A program made the translations under genes and the position numbers. A DNA stretch of 64,000 nucleotides, taken from positions 992,001 to 1,056,000 of the forward strand of contig JAWLAE010000002.1 in assembly GCA_041395625.1 (NCBI GenBank), written 5' to 3'. The DNA comes from CADEED01 sp041395625 (GTDB lineage: Bacteria; Pseudomonadota; Gammaproteobacteria; Steroidobacterales; Steroidobacteraceae). Positions 43,149 through 51,960 of the stretch are shown in pieces. Each line of letters begins with the position of its first letter. The first letter of the stretch is position 1. The notes under the pieces were generated by a model. That model was not told the DNA's origin, made no database searches, and saw nothing but the letters and a program-made list of their open reading frames with translations.

Positions 43149-43568
43149 TCAGCGCAGACGCAGCAATTGCAACGTCGTTCCGTCCAAGATCAGAGTTACT
43201 GATGCCTGATTCGGCCCGGGTTCTATGCTCCCAACGATACATGGACCTCGGCCTGTTGGCGTACCTAACGAGTCGCGACGTGCGTGGTCTAGCGAAAACG
43301 GCACGTTCCACAAGATGCCAGGCCCGTTACAGAATTTATGCAGTGAGTTTGCCGCTGGCTCCGGCAAACTAAAGTTCCACGCCGAATAGCCACCATCAAT
43401 CGTAACTTCAAAGTCGTAGCCCACCACGTGCAATCCATTCGGAATGGTACCTAACATGTTAGCCATCAAAGGTTGCCAAGAATAAAAAGCGGCGTGTACC
43501 CATGACATCTGAACAGCCATCGTGACTACCATGACCGCTAACAGTAGGATTTTCGATTTCCTCGCCAT
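43149..43568 (-). CDS. Hypothetical secreted protein
   Basis: 139 residues. A signal peptide (ILLLAVMVVTMAVQMSWVHA) precedes a short domain with two Cys (HKFCNGPG, RGPCIVG) and a GYDFEVTIDGGYSAWNFSLP strand. It is less GC-rich than the core genes, and no family is recognised. It may form a two-gene unit with the membrane protein that follows. It starts 100 bases downstream of the tRNA-Met 3' end. Confidence 0.5.
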   Translation of the reverse strand: MARKSKILLLAVMVVTMAVQMSWVHAAFYSWQPLMANMLGTIPNGLHVVGYDFEVTIDGGYSAWNFSLPEPAANSLHKFCNGPGILWNVPFSLDHARRDSLGTPTGRGPCIVGSIEPGPNQASVTLILDGTTLQLLRLR

Positions 43569-43668
43569 ATCTTGTTGTAGATCACGGATACTTGGTGGCG
43601 AAAGGCCTCAGTGAGATGATGATCTCGGAACGAGGTGTAAACCATGTCCGGAACAGACCATGGCCGAA

Positions 43669-43745
43669 TGGTGGAAAGGGAGGGAATCGAACCCTCGACC
43701 CCGGCATTATGAGTGCCGTGCTCTAACCGGCTGAGCTACCTTTCC
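43669..43745 (-). tRNA. tRNA-Met (CAU)
   Basis: 77 bases on the minus strand. Acceptor stem GGAAAGG pairs with CCTTTCC, D-arm TAGCTCAGCCGGTTAGAGCA, anticodon stem CGGCA/TGCCG around loop CTCATAA (anticodon CAT), T-arm with GGTTCGATTCC, then encoded ACCA. The GTTAGAGCAC and TGCCGGGGTC context resembles elongator tRNA-Met rather than initiator; a tRNA-Ile2 with lysidine is not excluded. Confidence 0.93.
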
Positions 43746-43794
43746 ACTTGCGCCTTTCAAGGGGCCGCGATTCTCCGGTCGTGCCCCGCGCCTG

Positions 43795-44799
43795 TCAAGG
43801 CGCCTTCGCCGGCGCCGGCTTCTGCTCGAGCGAGTAACGCTCGATCGAGGACAGCGACGGATCGACCCACTTGTCGGGTGCGTTGAGATAGAGCGGGTAC
43901 TTCTTCTCGATGTAATCGAGCACCGCCCGCGGCAGCACCTGTTCGAGATCATGGCCACCGCCCTGCGCGGTCATGTACTGGCAATGTCCCGGCACCTGCC
44001 CCATCAGCATCCACGGCAACCACGGCGTGATCCGCGACCACGTGCCGTGGAACGGCATCGCGGTCACTTTGGGATTCTGGATCGCCGCCAGTTCGACGAA
44101 GTACGTGAAGAACTCGGAGACACGTGCATTGGTGCCAGCAGACTCGCGCGGCCATTTGTCGGGCTGCAAGGCATTCTTGTAGAACAAATGGATATGCCGC
44201 TCGAGCTTCACATGCTTGTCGACCCGCTCCCACGGCATCTTCAATGGAATCTTCGGCGGTGGCTTGTCTGGATTCAATCCGCCGTAGGTTGGCGGCGGAC
44301 CGAAGTACTCCTGGATCACCTGATTGAATGGGTCGTTAGCGACGGGGACGACACGCACGCGCTCGTTGGTGTACGGATTGAGATACTCCTCGAGCGGCTC
44401 CTTGCTCTTGAGGTCGTAGTAGATGCCAACCTCGCGCAGCACCTTGCGATAGCCCGTGCCACTCTCGTGCGGCAGCAGGCGGGACATGCCAAAGCCGGCG
44501 AAGCCAAACAGGTCGCGGACTGCCTCGTCGGGGCGCACGCCGCTGACATAGCCGTTGTACCAGCCGGCACGCTGCTGTCCGACGTTGAGATCGCCGACCA
44601 GTCGTGCCAGCGTCAGCATATTGCCGCGCGGCGTAGTTAGATCGACGTAGGGCCCGGTCAGGCTGATGCCCTTGGTGCTGGTCGACGCTGATTTCTCGGC
44701 CGCCGCACTTGCGACACGGGGCAGCCCGGCTGCGGTCAGAGCTAAACCACTCAGCCCACCAAAGAGAATCTGTCTGCGATCAACGGGAGTTTGTTCCAC
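43795..44799 (-). CDS. DUF1838 family protein with twin-arginine-type leader
   Basis: About 335 residues from a GTG at 44799, preceded by GGAG at about ten bases; an ATG at 44844 is an alternative. The N-terminus VDRRQILFGGLSGLALTAAG looks like a Tat signal. The body is DUF1838-like: GISLTGPYVDLTTPRGNMLT, GYRKVLREVGIYYDLKSKEP, LNPYTNERVRVVPVANDPFN, HGTWSRITPWLPWMLMGQVP. It shares the NPxTxE...VANDPxN core with the DUF1838 gene at 413. It lies downstream of motB on the same strand, ending just before tRNA-Met. Function unknown. Confidence 0.78.
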   Translation of the reverse strand: MEQTPVDRRQILFGGLSGLALTAAGLPRVASAAAEKSASTSTKGISLTGPYVDLTTPRGNMLTLARLVGDLNVGQQRAGWYNGYVSGVRPDEAVRDLFGFAGFGMSRLLPHESGTGYRKVLREVGIYYDLKSKEPLEEYLNPYTNERVRVVPVANDPFNQVIQEYFGPPPTYGGLNPDKPPPKIPLKMPWERVDKHVKLERHIHLFYKNALQPDKWPRESAGTNARVSEFFTYFVELAAIQNPKVTAMPFHGTWSRITPWLPWMLMGQVPGHCQYMTAQGGGHDLEQVLPRAVLDYIEKKYPLYLNAPDKWVDPSLSSIERYSLEQKPAPAKAP

Positions 44800-44860
44800 G
44801 CGCCCCGGGCTCCATCGTGTTGCGTAACGGAGCCAACGATCCATGAACTGGCGCGCGAGG

Positions 44861-45850
44861 TCAACCTCCGTTCGCAGTCGTTGCGCTCGCGGGAACTTCG
44901 TCCCCCAGTATGGCTGGAGCGGGCTCACTCGCGGCGACCGGTGGAGCCGCGGGGACATCCTGCTTCAGCGCCGCCGCCTCGGCGCGTTTGGTCATCACAA
45001 TGATGCTGATGCGGCGATTGATCGGGTTGTCGGGGCGTTCCTTGTCGAACAGCACAGACGAGCCTAGCCCCACGACACGCGCCACCTTGTCGTCGGACAT
45101 GCCGCCGTTCACCAGCGCGCGACGCGCTGCATTGGCACGGTCTGCCGACAATTCCCAGTTGCCGTAGGCGGTGTTGCGGGCATAGCCTTTCACGTCCGTG
45201 TGGCCCGTCAGGCTCACGCGATTCGGTACTGAGTTCAGGTAGGAGGACAGTTCACGCAGGATGCCGTTCGAATAATCCTTCAGCTTGGCGCCGCCCAGAT
45301 CGAACATCGGGCGATTCTGTTCGTCGACGATCTGGATTCGCAGGCCCTCGGGCGTGATATCGAGCAACAGCTGATCTTTGAATGGCGCCAACGCCTGGCT
45401 CTCGGAGATCGCTTCCTTCAGGTCATCCATCAACGACTCGAGCTGCTTGCGCTCGGCGGCCTCGGCGATCTCGCGTGCCTCTTCCTCTTCCATGGTGAGC
45501 GGCTTGACGGGTTCACCAAGGCCCTCATCCTGAGTCTTCGGCGCCGACTTGGGTGCGTCCATGCCGCCGCGCAAATTGATCGGACTGGTGCTGGCGCCGC
45601 CCGGGCCCATCTGACCCGGCGCGGGTTTCGGCGCGCGGCCATCTTCCATGCTTGGATTCTTGAAGTAGTCGAAAATCGCCGCTTTCTCTTCTTCCGACAC
45701 GGCGGTTACCAGCCACATCACCATGAAGAACGCCATCAGCGCGGTCACGAAGTCGGCGTACGCGACTTTCCAGGCACCGCCATGGTGCGCGTGGCCGCCC
45801 TTCTTGCGGCGCTTGACGATGATGATCGGACGCTTGTCTTCGGCAGCCAT
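44861..45850 (-). CDS. motB: Flagellar motor stator protein MotB
   Basis: About 329 residues. AGGA fits the ATG at 45850. The single N-terminal membrane helix has the proton-carrying Asp in VAYADFVTALMAFFMVMWLV. A linker rich in Gly/Pro/Glu is followed by the OmpA-type peptidoglycan-binding domain (VSLTGHTDVKGYARNTAYGN, LSADRANAARRALVNGG, NPINRRISIIVMTKR). It anchors the stator to the cell wall and works with MotA, whose gene lies 24 bases upstream. Confidence 0.94.
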   Translation of the reverse strand: MAAEDKRPIIIVKRRKKGGHAHHGGAWKVAYADFVTALMAFFMVMWLVTAVSEEEKAAIFDYFKNPSMEDGRAPKPAPGQMGPGGASTSPINLRGGMDAPKSAPKTQDEGLGEPVKPLTMEEEEAREIAEAAERKQLESLMDDLKEAISESQALAPFKDQLLLDITPEGLRIQIVDEQNRPMFDLGGAKLKDYSNGILRELSSYLNSVPNRVSLTGHTDVKGYARNTAYGNWELSADRANAARRALVNGGMSDDKVARVVGLGSSVLFDKERPDNPINRRISIIVMTKRAEAAALKQDVPAAPPVAASEPAPAILGDEVPASATTANGG

Positions 45851-45874
45851 GCTCAATAGTCCTGGCGCGCGTTG

Positions 45875-46759
45875 TTAGGCGGCTTTCGCGGGCGTCTCCG
45901 CCTTGCCTTTGCCTTTCAGATGCGCCTCGAGATCGGCAAACGACGGCCGCACTTCGCTGAACAACAGCTTGCGGGCGAACTCCACCGCCACTTGCGGCGC
46001 ATAACCCCGCACGCTCGCGACCAGCGCCATCTTGACGATTTCGAACGCCTTGCCTTCGTCGTTGGCGCGATGTTCCATCGCCGCCGAGATCGGTCCGACG
46101 ATGCCGTAGGCGACAAAGATACCCAGAAATGTGCCCACCAGCGCAGCGCCAACCTTGTGACCGATGGTGTTGGTATCGGCGCCTTCAAGTGCCGCCATGG
46201 TGTTGACGATACCCAGCACCGCGGCAACGATACCGAAGCCCGGCAATGCGTCGGCAACCTTTTGCACGGCCTGCGCCGGCGCAGCGGCCTCGTGATGATG
46301 GGTCTCCAGTTCGTACTCGAGCAGGCTCTCGAGCTCGTGTGCTTCGAGGTTGCCACTGACCATCAGTCGCAGGCAGTCCGTGATGAATTCCGTCAGATGA
46401 TGATCGGCGAGAATGCGCGGGTACTTCTGGAACAGATCGCTCTTGTCAGGCTGCTCGATGTGCTGCTCGAGTGCGAGTACGCCTTCCTTGCGCAGCTTCG
46501 ACAGGATGTCGTAGATCAGCTTGAGAATATCGACGTAGTCGTCCCGCTTGTATTTCGGACCCTTCATCAGGCCGAGGGCATTGCCAAACGATTCCTTGAC
46601 GATCTTCAGCGGGTTGGAAATGATGAATGCACCCAGGGCCGCGCCGCAGATGACGACGACTTCGGACGGATGCCACAGCAGCAACAGGTTGCCGCCCGAC
46701 CAGAGAAAGCCTCCGGCGACACTACCCAACACAACGATCGTGCCAATGATGTAGAACAT
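45875..46759 (-). CDS. motA: Flagellar motor stator protein MotA
   Basis: 294 residues, proton-channel MotA. N-terminal segments IIGTIVVLGSVAGGFLWSGG and SEVVVICGAALGAFIISNPL, then the large cytoplasmic loop (KLRKEGVLALEQHIEQPDKS), and the late helices ADALPGFGIVAAVLGIVNTM and GAALVGTFLGIFVAYGIVG. It is co-transcribed with motB. This MotAB pair is the only flagellar locus in the window. Confidence 0.94.
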   Translation of the reverse strand: MFYIIGTIVVLGSVAGGFLWSGGNLLLLWHPSEVVVICGAALGAFIISNPLKIVKESFGNALGLMKGPKYKRDDYVDILKLIYDILSKLRKEGVLALEQHIEQPDKSDLFQKYPRILADHHLTEFITDCLRLMVSGNLEAHELESLLEYELETHHHEAAAPAQAVQKVADALPGFGIVAAVLGIVNTMAALEGADTNTIGHKVGAALVGTFLGIFVAYGIVGPISAAMEHRANDEGKAFEIVKMALVASVRGYAPQVAVEFARKLLFSEVRPSFADLEAHLKGKGKAETPAKAA

Positions 46760-46894
46760 AGCGACGGTACTCGCATTGAAAGAAACAGACCGATTCGAAT
46801 GAGTTATCGGCCCGTCGTACCGGCGCTTGAGTGAACGCGATCACAGTTGGGCGGCTGCGCCCAGGGGAGTGGTCAGGCGGCTAAACCCTGCCTG

Positions 46895-47986
46895 CTAAAC
46901 ATTGAATCGAAAATGCATGACGTCGCCCTCGCGCACGAGGTATTCCTTGCCCTCGAGGCGCAGTCGTCCCGCCTCCTTGGACCCCGCCTCGCCGCGATAC
47001 TTCACATAATCGTCATACGCAATCACTTCGGCGCGAATGAAACCGTGCTCGAAATCCGTATGGATGACACCGGCCGCCTGCGGTGCCGTCGAGCCGGCCT
47101 TCACCGTCCAGGCCCGCACCTCTTTCTCGCCCGCCGTGAAGTACGTCTGCAAGCCGAGCAGCTGATAACCCGCACGAATCACCCGATTGAGACCGGGCTC
47201 CTCGAGCTGCATCTCTTGCAGAAATTCCGCACGATCGGCCTCGTCGAGCTGCGCGATCTCGGCTTCGATGGCTGCACACACCGGCACCACCAGCGCCTGC
47301 TCGTTGGCTGCCCGCGCGCGCACCATCTCGAGCAGCGGGTTGTCGGCAAAGCCGCCTTCATCGACATTGGCGACGTACATCACCGGCTTGATGGTCAGCA
47401 GATGCAGCTCCTGCAGATCCCGCTTCTCTTCGAGCGTCAGTGGCATCGACCGCACTGGCTGCGCGCCATCGAGATGCCGGCGCACCCGCTCGAACAACTC
47501 GCGTTTGCGGAGCGCGTCCTTGTCGCCCCCTTTGGCCGCCTTCGCCGCGCGCTCGACCGCTTTCTCGACACTTTGCAGATCGGCCAGCGCGAGCTCCGTG
47601 TCGATGATCTCGATATCCGAAATGGGATTGACTCGCCCCGAGACGTGCACGACATCCGGATTTTCGAAACAGCGCACGACATGCGCGATCGCATCGCATT
47701 CACGAATGTGCGACAGGAACTTGTTACCCAAGCCCTCGCCTTGCGAGGCGCCCGCCACCAGGCCTGCGATATCGACGAACTCTACCGTCGTCGGCAAAAT
47801 CTTCTGCGGCTTGACGATAGCGGCCAATGCCGCGAGCCGCGGATCGGGCACCGGCACGATGCCGACATTCGGATCGATCGTACAGAACGGATAGTTCTCC
47901 GCTGCAATCTGCGCACGCGTCAGTGCATTGAATAGCGTCGACTTGCCAACATTGGGCAAACCGACGATGCCGCACTTGATTCCCAT
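46895..47986 (-). CDS. ychF: Ribosome-binding ATPase YchF
   Basis: 363 residues, Obg-like family. P-loop GIVGLPNVGKSTLFNALTRA, switch region TVEFVDIAGLVAGASQGEGL, HVVRCFENPDVVHVSG and the YchF-specific NVDE (VMYVANVDEGG) in place of NKxD, which gives ATP preference. A coiled-coil insertion lies in the middle and a TGS domain at the end (VKAGSTAPQAAGVIHTDFEH). It follows pth by 6 bases, the conserved pth-ychF pairing. Confidence 0.95.
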   Translation of the reverse strand: MGIKCGIVGLPNVGKSTLFNALTRAQIAAENYPFCTIDPNVGIVPVPDPRLAALAAIVKPQKILPTTVEFVDIAGLVAGASQGEGLGNKFLSHIRECDAIAHVVRCFENPDVVHVSGRVNPISDIEIIDTELALADLQSVEKAVERAAKAAKGGDKDALRKRELFERVRRHLDGAQPVRSMPLTLEEKRDLQELHLLTIKPVMYVANVDEGGFADNPLLEMVRARAANEQALVVPVCAAIEAEIAQLDEADRAEFLQEMQLEEPGLNRVIRAGYQLLGLQTYFTAGEKEVRAWTVKAGSTAPQAAGVIHTDFEHGFIRAEVIAYDDYVKYRGEAGSKEAGRLRLEGKEYLVREGDVMHFRFNV

Positions 47987-47992
47987 CTTTCG

Positions 47993-48592
47993 TTACTCCG
48001 TTGCAGGCGGCGCCGTGCGCGCGTGCAGCTTGTGCATGGCTTTCTGCGCCCCGTCGCGCACCATCTGTTCAATTGCGTCGGCGCCGGCCGCAACGGCTGC
48101 ATCGAGCAGCAGCTGATCCTGCTTCGAGGCGCGGTTGAGTACGTAGTCGACGACCTCCGGTCGCGCGCCGGGATGGCCAACGCCAATCCGCAAGCGCCAG
48201 AACTCCGCACCGAGTGCGGCGATCAGGTCGCGCAGTCCATTGTGGCCGCCATGGCCACCCGCTTCCTTGAGCCGCACGACGCCGGCTGGCAGATCGATCT
48301 CATCGTGCGCCACGAGCATGTCCGCGACCGTGAGCTTGTAGAACCCGAGCACACTCGACACGGGCCCACCACTGCGATTCATGAAGCTCATCGGCTTCAG
48401 CAGCCAGATCTCATCAGCACCCAAGCGGATGCGCGCGAGCGCTGCCTGGTGTTTGGATTCGCTGCGGAACGTACCACCGTGACGCCGCGCCAGCTCGTCC
48501 ACCAGCCAGAAGCCGGCATTGTGGCGCGTCTGCTCGTATTCCGGTCCGGGGTTGCCTAGACCAACGATCAACTTGAGCGACACCGCGGCCAT
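47993..48592 (-). CDS. pth: Peptidyl-tRNA hydrolase
   Basis: 199 residues. Signature LIVGLGNPGPEYEQTRHNAG with the catalytic His of TRHNAGF, then LMKPMSFMNRSGGPV (as LLKPMSFMNRSG) and MLVAHDEIDLPAGVVRLKEA, KEAGGHGGHNGLRDLIAALG. It frees tRNA from prematurely released peptidyl-tRNA. The genes around it, rplY upstream and ychF downstream, are its standard neighbours. Confidence 0.95.
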   Translation of the reverse strand: MAAVSLKLIVGLGNPGPEYEQTRHNAGFWLVDELARRHGGTFRSESKHQAALARIRLGADEIWLLKPMSFMNRSGGPVSSVLGFYKLTVADMLVAHDEIDLPAGVVRLKEAGGHGGHNGLRDLIAALGAEFWRLRIGVGHPGARPEVVDYVLNRASKQDQLLLDAAVAAGADAIEQMVRDGAQKAMHKLHARTAPPATE

Positions 48593-48663
48593 GGACTCTG
48601 ACTACCGAAAGTCGTCTGCAAGCAGCGCCCGCCCGGCGACTGCCGGGCGGGCCTGTACCGCGA

Positions 48664-49377
48664 CTACTTCTTGGCAGGTTCCTTCTTGGCCGGTTCCTTC
48701 TTGGCTGCATCGCCCTCAGCGGCTTTGGCCGCGTCAGCGCCAGCCGCTGGCGCAGCAGCAGCCGCAGCTTCCGCAGCTTCCGCAGCACCCGGCTCGGGCT
48801 CTTCGGCACGCGGAGAGTGGATCGAGACGACCACCGCATCGTTCTTCGCCAGCAGCGGGATCTTCACACCCTTCGGCAGCGGAATCTCCGATAGATGTTT
48901 GGCCTCGTTGATCTGCATTTCCGACAGGTCCAGCTCGAGGAACTCGGGCAGGTCGCCCGGCAGACATGCCACTTCCACGTCCGACATGCGATGTGCGAGC
49001 ACGCCACCCTGCGTCTTGACGCCGGGCGCCACGCCCTCACCCTTGAAGTGAATCGGCAGGCGAATACGGATCACCTCGTTCTCGAGCACGCGCTGCAGAT
49101 CCATGTGCACGATGCGGTTCTTGGCCGGGTGCATCTGCATGTCCTTCAGGATCACGGGCTGAGTCTCGTTGCCGACCTTGATGTTGATGATCGACGAGTA
49201 CAGCTTCTCGTCCTCCACCATCGTCATCAGCTTCTGGTGATTGAACGCCAGCTGCCGCGGCGCGAGATGCCCGCCATAGATAATCGCCGGAACCTTGCCC
49301 TCGTGACGCAGGCGGCGGCTCGCACCTTTGCCTTGCGTCTCGCGGAACTCGGCTTCGAGTTCGAAAGAAATTCGCAT
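48664..49377 (-). CDS. rplY: 50S ribosomal protein L25, long (Ctc/TL5) form
   Basis: 237 residues. The 5S rRNA-binding L25 domain occupies the first half (LEAEFRETQGKGASRRLRHE, VPAIIYGGHLAPRQLAFNHQ, KNRIVHMDLQRVLENEVIRI), followed by the TL5-type C-terminal beta domain (HLSEIPLPKGVKIPLLAKND). The end is an unusual Ala/Glu-rich and then Lys-Pro tail (GAAEAAEAAAAAAPAAG, KKEPAKKEPAKK). It is preceded by prs and followed by pth, the normal order. Confidence 0.93.
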   Translation of the reverse strand: MRISFELEAEFRETQGKGASRRLRHEGKVPAIIYGGHLAPRQLAFNHQKLMTMVEDEKLYSSIINIKVGNETQPVILKDMQMHPAKNRIVHMDLQRVLENEVIRIRLPIHFKGEGVAPGVKTQGGVLAHRMSDVEVACLPGDLPEFLELDLSEMQINEAKHLSEIPLPKGVKIPLLAKNDAVVVSIHSPRAEEPEPGAAEAAEAAAAAAPAAGADAAKAAEGDAAKKEPAKKEPAKK

Positions 49378-49444
49378 GATATTTGCTCCAATAGTTAGCT
49401 AACAGAATGCGTGTCGCGACCAACACGCATCACCCAAAAAAGCC

Positions 49445-50401
49445 TCAGTCCACGTACAGGCTGCTGACCGACTCCTCGTCGCGGATCCGACGGATGGTCT
49501 CGGCGAGCAGCGCCGCCACAGACAATTGGCGAATGCGGCCGCAGTTCCGCGCCGCCGTCGACAACGGAATCGTGTCCGTCACCACCAGTTCGTCGAGCGT
49601 CGATTTGCTGATCTTCTCGATCGCATTGCCCGACAGCACTGCGTGCGTGATGTAGGCGACTACGCGCGTGGCACCCTCGTCCTTCAAAGCCTGCGCGGCC
49701 GCACACAGCGTGCCGGCAGTGTCGACCATATCGTCTACCAATATGCAGCTCTTGCCGACCACATCGCCGATGATGTTCATCACTTTCGATTCGTTCGGCC
49801 GCGGGCGGCGCTTGTCGATGATCGCCAGATCCGCATCGTCGAGACGGCGCGCGAGGGCGCGCGCGCGCACCACGCCGCCGACGTCGGGCGACACCACGAT
49901 CATCTTCTCCTGTCGCTGGCGCCAGGCATCACCCAACAACACCGGGGAGGCGTAGACATTGTCCACCGGGATATCGAAAAAGCCCTGGATCTGATCGGCG
50001 TGCAGATCGATCGTCAGCAGTCGATCGACGCCGGCGCTCTGCAGCATGTTCGCCACCAGCTTGGCGGTAATGGCAGCCCGCGTCGCCCGTGGCCGGCGGT
50101 CCTGACGTGAGTAGCCGAAATATGGCACGACTGCCGTGATCCGCGCCGCCGAAGCCCGCCGGCAGGCGTCGACCATCACTAGCAGCTCCATCAAGTGATC
50201 GTTGGCCGGCGGACAAGTGGGTTGCAGGATGAACACGTCGCGCCCGCGCACGTTCTCCATGATCTCGACATTGACTTCACCGTCGGAGAAGCGTCCGACC
50301 ATCGCGCGGCCCAGGGGCGTCATCAGATGGCGTGCGATATCCTGCGCGAGCAGCGGATTGGCATTGCCAGCAAACAGTGCAGGTGTGTCCGAATCGACCA
50401 A
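49445..50401 (-). CDS. prs: Ribose-phosphate pyrophosphokinase
   Basis: 318 residues, started at a TTG (50401) with GGGAG six bases before. Landmarks are ALFAGNANPLLAQDIARHL, GRFSDGEVNVEIMENVRGRD, PYFGYSRQDRRPRATRAAIT, LTIDLHADQIQGFFDIPVDN and the PRPP loop ILVDDMVDTAGTLCAAAQAL. It makes PRPP from ribose 5-phosphate and ATP for nucleotides, His and Trp. tRNA-Gln and ispE lie just upstream, the conserved ispE-prs arrangement. Confidence 0.95.
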   Translation of the reverse strand: MVDSDTPALFAGNANPLLAQDIARHLMTPLGRAMVGRFSDGEVNVEIMENVRGRDVFILQPTCPPANDHLMELLVMVDACRRASAARITAVVPYFGYSRQDRRPRATRAAITAKLVANMLQSAGVDRLLTIDLHADQIQGFFDIPVDNVYASPVLLGDAWRQRQEKMIVVSPDVGGVVRARALARRLDDADLAIIDKRRPRPNESKVMNIIGDVVGKSCILVDDMVDTAGTLCAAAQALKDEGATRVVAYITHAVLSGNAIEKISKSTLDELVVTDTIPLSTAARNCGRIRQLSVAALLAETIRRIRDEESVSSLYVD

Positions 50402-50426
50402 CTCGCGCTCTCCCTAACTAATCAAA

Positions 50427-50501
50427 TGGCTGGGGTGGAAGGATTCGAACCTCCGAATGGCGGGATCAAAACCCGCTGCCTTACCACTTGGCGACACCCC
50501 A
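50427..50501 (-). tRNA. tRNA-Gln (UUG)
   Basis: 75 bases on the minus strand. Acceptor TGGGGTG pairs with CACCCCA, discriminator G then encoded CCA. Anticodon loop TTTTGAT gives TTG, for Gln. D-arm TCGCCAAGTGGTAAGGC and T-arm GGTTCGAATCC are typical. The ispE coding region extends 21 bases into its 5' half. Confidence 0.95.
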
Positions 50502-51356
50502 GCAGCGCAACTTCGCCTGCAGCGGCGACTCGTCGACGCCCCGCGCTACAAAACTGGCCCATTCGTCCGGAACCCGCGCCGCGACCCGTTCGGCGGCGGC
50601 GGCCGTCGCGAACTGCGCGAACACGCAGGCCCCGGTGCCCGTAAGACGCGCCGGCGCGAACTGTGCCAGCCAGTCGAGCGCCGCGGCTACCGCAGGGTAG
50701 CGGACGCGGACGACGGGCTCGAAATCATTCCTGCCACCCGACGCGAAAAAGCCGGGTATTGTCGTGACCAGGGAATTCCTTGTCAATTCAGGCGTCTGGA
50801 AGACTTCCCGGGTGGGCACCGCGATACCTGGATGAATGATCACATACCAGGCAGGCGGCAGCTCGAGAGGCGTGAGCCGATCGCCTATGCCCTGGGCCCA
50901 AGCAGAGCGTCCCTTGACGAATACTGGCACGTCGGCGCCTAGATTGGCGCCCAACGTGGCGAGCTCGTCGAGTCCGAGCCCCGTACGCCAGAGCGCATTC
51001 AGGGCGATGAGCGTAGTCGCTGCGTTCGAGCTACCGCCGCCCAGGCCGCCGCCCAGCGGGATGCGCTTGCGGACGGTGATGCCGGCCCCCTGCTCCGTGC
51101 CGGTTCGAGCCTGCAGCGCGCGCGCAGCCCGGACGACGAGATCGTCCTCCGGCGCGACGCCGCACGCGCCGGACGGCCGCTCGATCCTGCCGTCGTCGCG
51201 CAACTCGATCGATATCGTGTCGCACAGATCGAGCAGCTGAAAGACCGTCTGCAGCTCGTGATAGCCGTCGGCTCGTCGCCCCACGATGTGCAACATCAGA
51301 TTCAGCTTGGCGGGTGCCGGCCAGGCCGATGGCAGCGCGGCAGTCGTCTCACCCAT
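50481..51356 (-). CDS. ispE: 4-diphosphocytidyl-2-C-methyl-D-erythritol kinase
   Basis: 291 residues, GHMP kinase. Opening WPAPAKLNLMLHIVGRRADG with YHELQTVFQLLD, the ATP loop IPLGGGLGGGSSNAATTLIA, and the late RLTGTGACVFAQF. It phosphorylates CDP-methylerythritol in the MEP isoprenoid pathway. The stop TAA (50481-50483) lies inside the D-loop of tRNA-Gln, so the last seven codons are tRNA sequence. It is four bases downstream of lolB. Confidence 0.94.
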   Translation of the reverse strand: MGETTAALPSAWPAPAKLNLMLHIVGRRADGYHELQTVFQLLDLCDTISIELRDDGRIERPSGACGVAPEDDLVVRAARALQARTGTEQGAGITVRKRIPLGGGLGGGSSNAATTLIALNALWRTGLGLDELATLGANLGADVPVFVKGRSAWAQGIGDRLTPLELPPAWYVIIHPGIAVPTREVFQTPELTRNSLVTTIPGFFASGGRNDFEPVVRVRYPAVAAALDWLAQFAPARLTGTGACVFAQFATAAAAERVAARVPDEWASFVARGVDESPLQAKLRCWGVAKW

Positions 51357-51359
51357 CGT

Positions 51360-51959
51360 TCAGGGCATCCAGCGATCGATGATGATGCGCACACGGGCGC
51401 CTTCGCGCTGCGCGGTTAGCTTGCTCGGGAGCGGCGGCGCCGCCGCATACGCCGAGTATTGCAGCGCCCATTCGTCCTGCTGCATGCCGACGAGACGCGT
51501 GGCTTCGCCCACGGTCTCCTCGGCGGGGCTGCCTGGCGCCGGCACGCCTAACAACCAATAACGCAGACTCGCGAGCGGCAGCACGAACCCCAGGCGCCGC
51601 TCCATTTCCGCACGCGCCGCGTCGCCGTCGAGATGATCGCCGCGACTCGTGACGACATCGAGCTGCTCGCCGTTCCAGCGCATACGAATGCCGCCGATGC
51701 CGAGCGGCCCGTCGATCGCTAGCTCGCTGAGTTCACCCATCTGGCCGAAGCGCAAGCTGCCTGAAAACCCCTGACCGCCCGCGGCAACGGCCACGCGCCC
51801 CGTGACGGCGAACTGATCATATTGCTGCAGCCAGGCGCGCCGCTCGGGCCATGAATTGGTTGGTAGCGGCAGGACTTCTACCGACCGCGGCGGCAGCGCA
51901 GCACAGGCGCTGACCAGTGCCGCGACCAGTAGTAGCCCGCAGCGCAGCACGGCTCGCAT
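51360..51959 (-). CDS. lolB: Outer-membrane lipoprotein LolB
   Basis: 199 residues from the ATG at 51959. Lipobox LLVAALVSACAAL. LolB pattern follows: WPERRAWLQQYDQFAVTGRV, GQGFSGSLRFGQMGELSELA, RYWLLGVPAPGSPAEET. It receives lipoproteins from the LolA carrier and inserts them in the outer membrane. The gene order TPR protein-lolB-ispE-tRNA-Gln-prs is common in gammaproteobacteria. The upstream TPR stop is one base before its ATG. Confidence 0.92.
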   Translation of the reverse strand: MRAVLRCGLLLVAALVSACAALPPRSVEVLPLPTNSWPERRAWLQQYDQFAVTGRVAVAAGGQGFSGSLRFGQMGELSELAIDGPLGIGGIRMRWNGEQLDVVTSRGDHLDGDAARAEMERRLGFVLPLASLRYWLLGVPAPGSPAEETVGEATRLVGMQQDEWALQYSAYAAAPPLPSKLTAQREGARVRIIIDRWMP

Positions 51960-51960
51960 G

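Noticed and set aside
40706..43668. Integrase or att repeat next to tRNA-Met
   Set aside because: No integrase-like protein and no second copy of the tRNA 3' end seen in the window.
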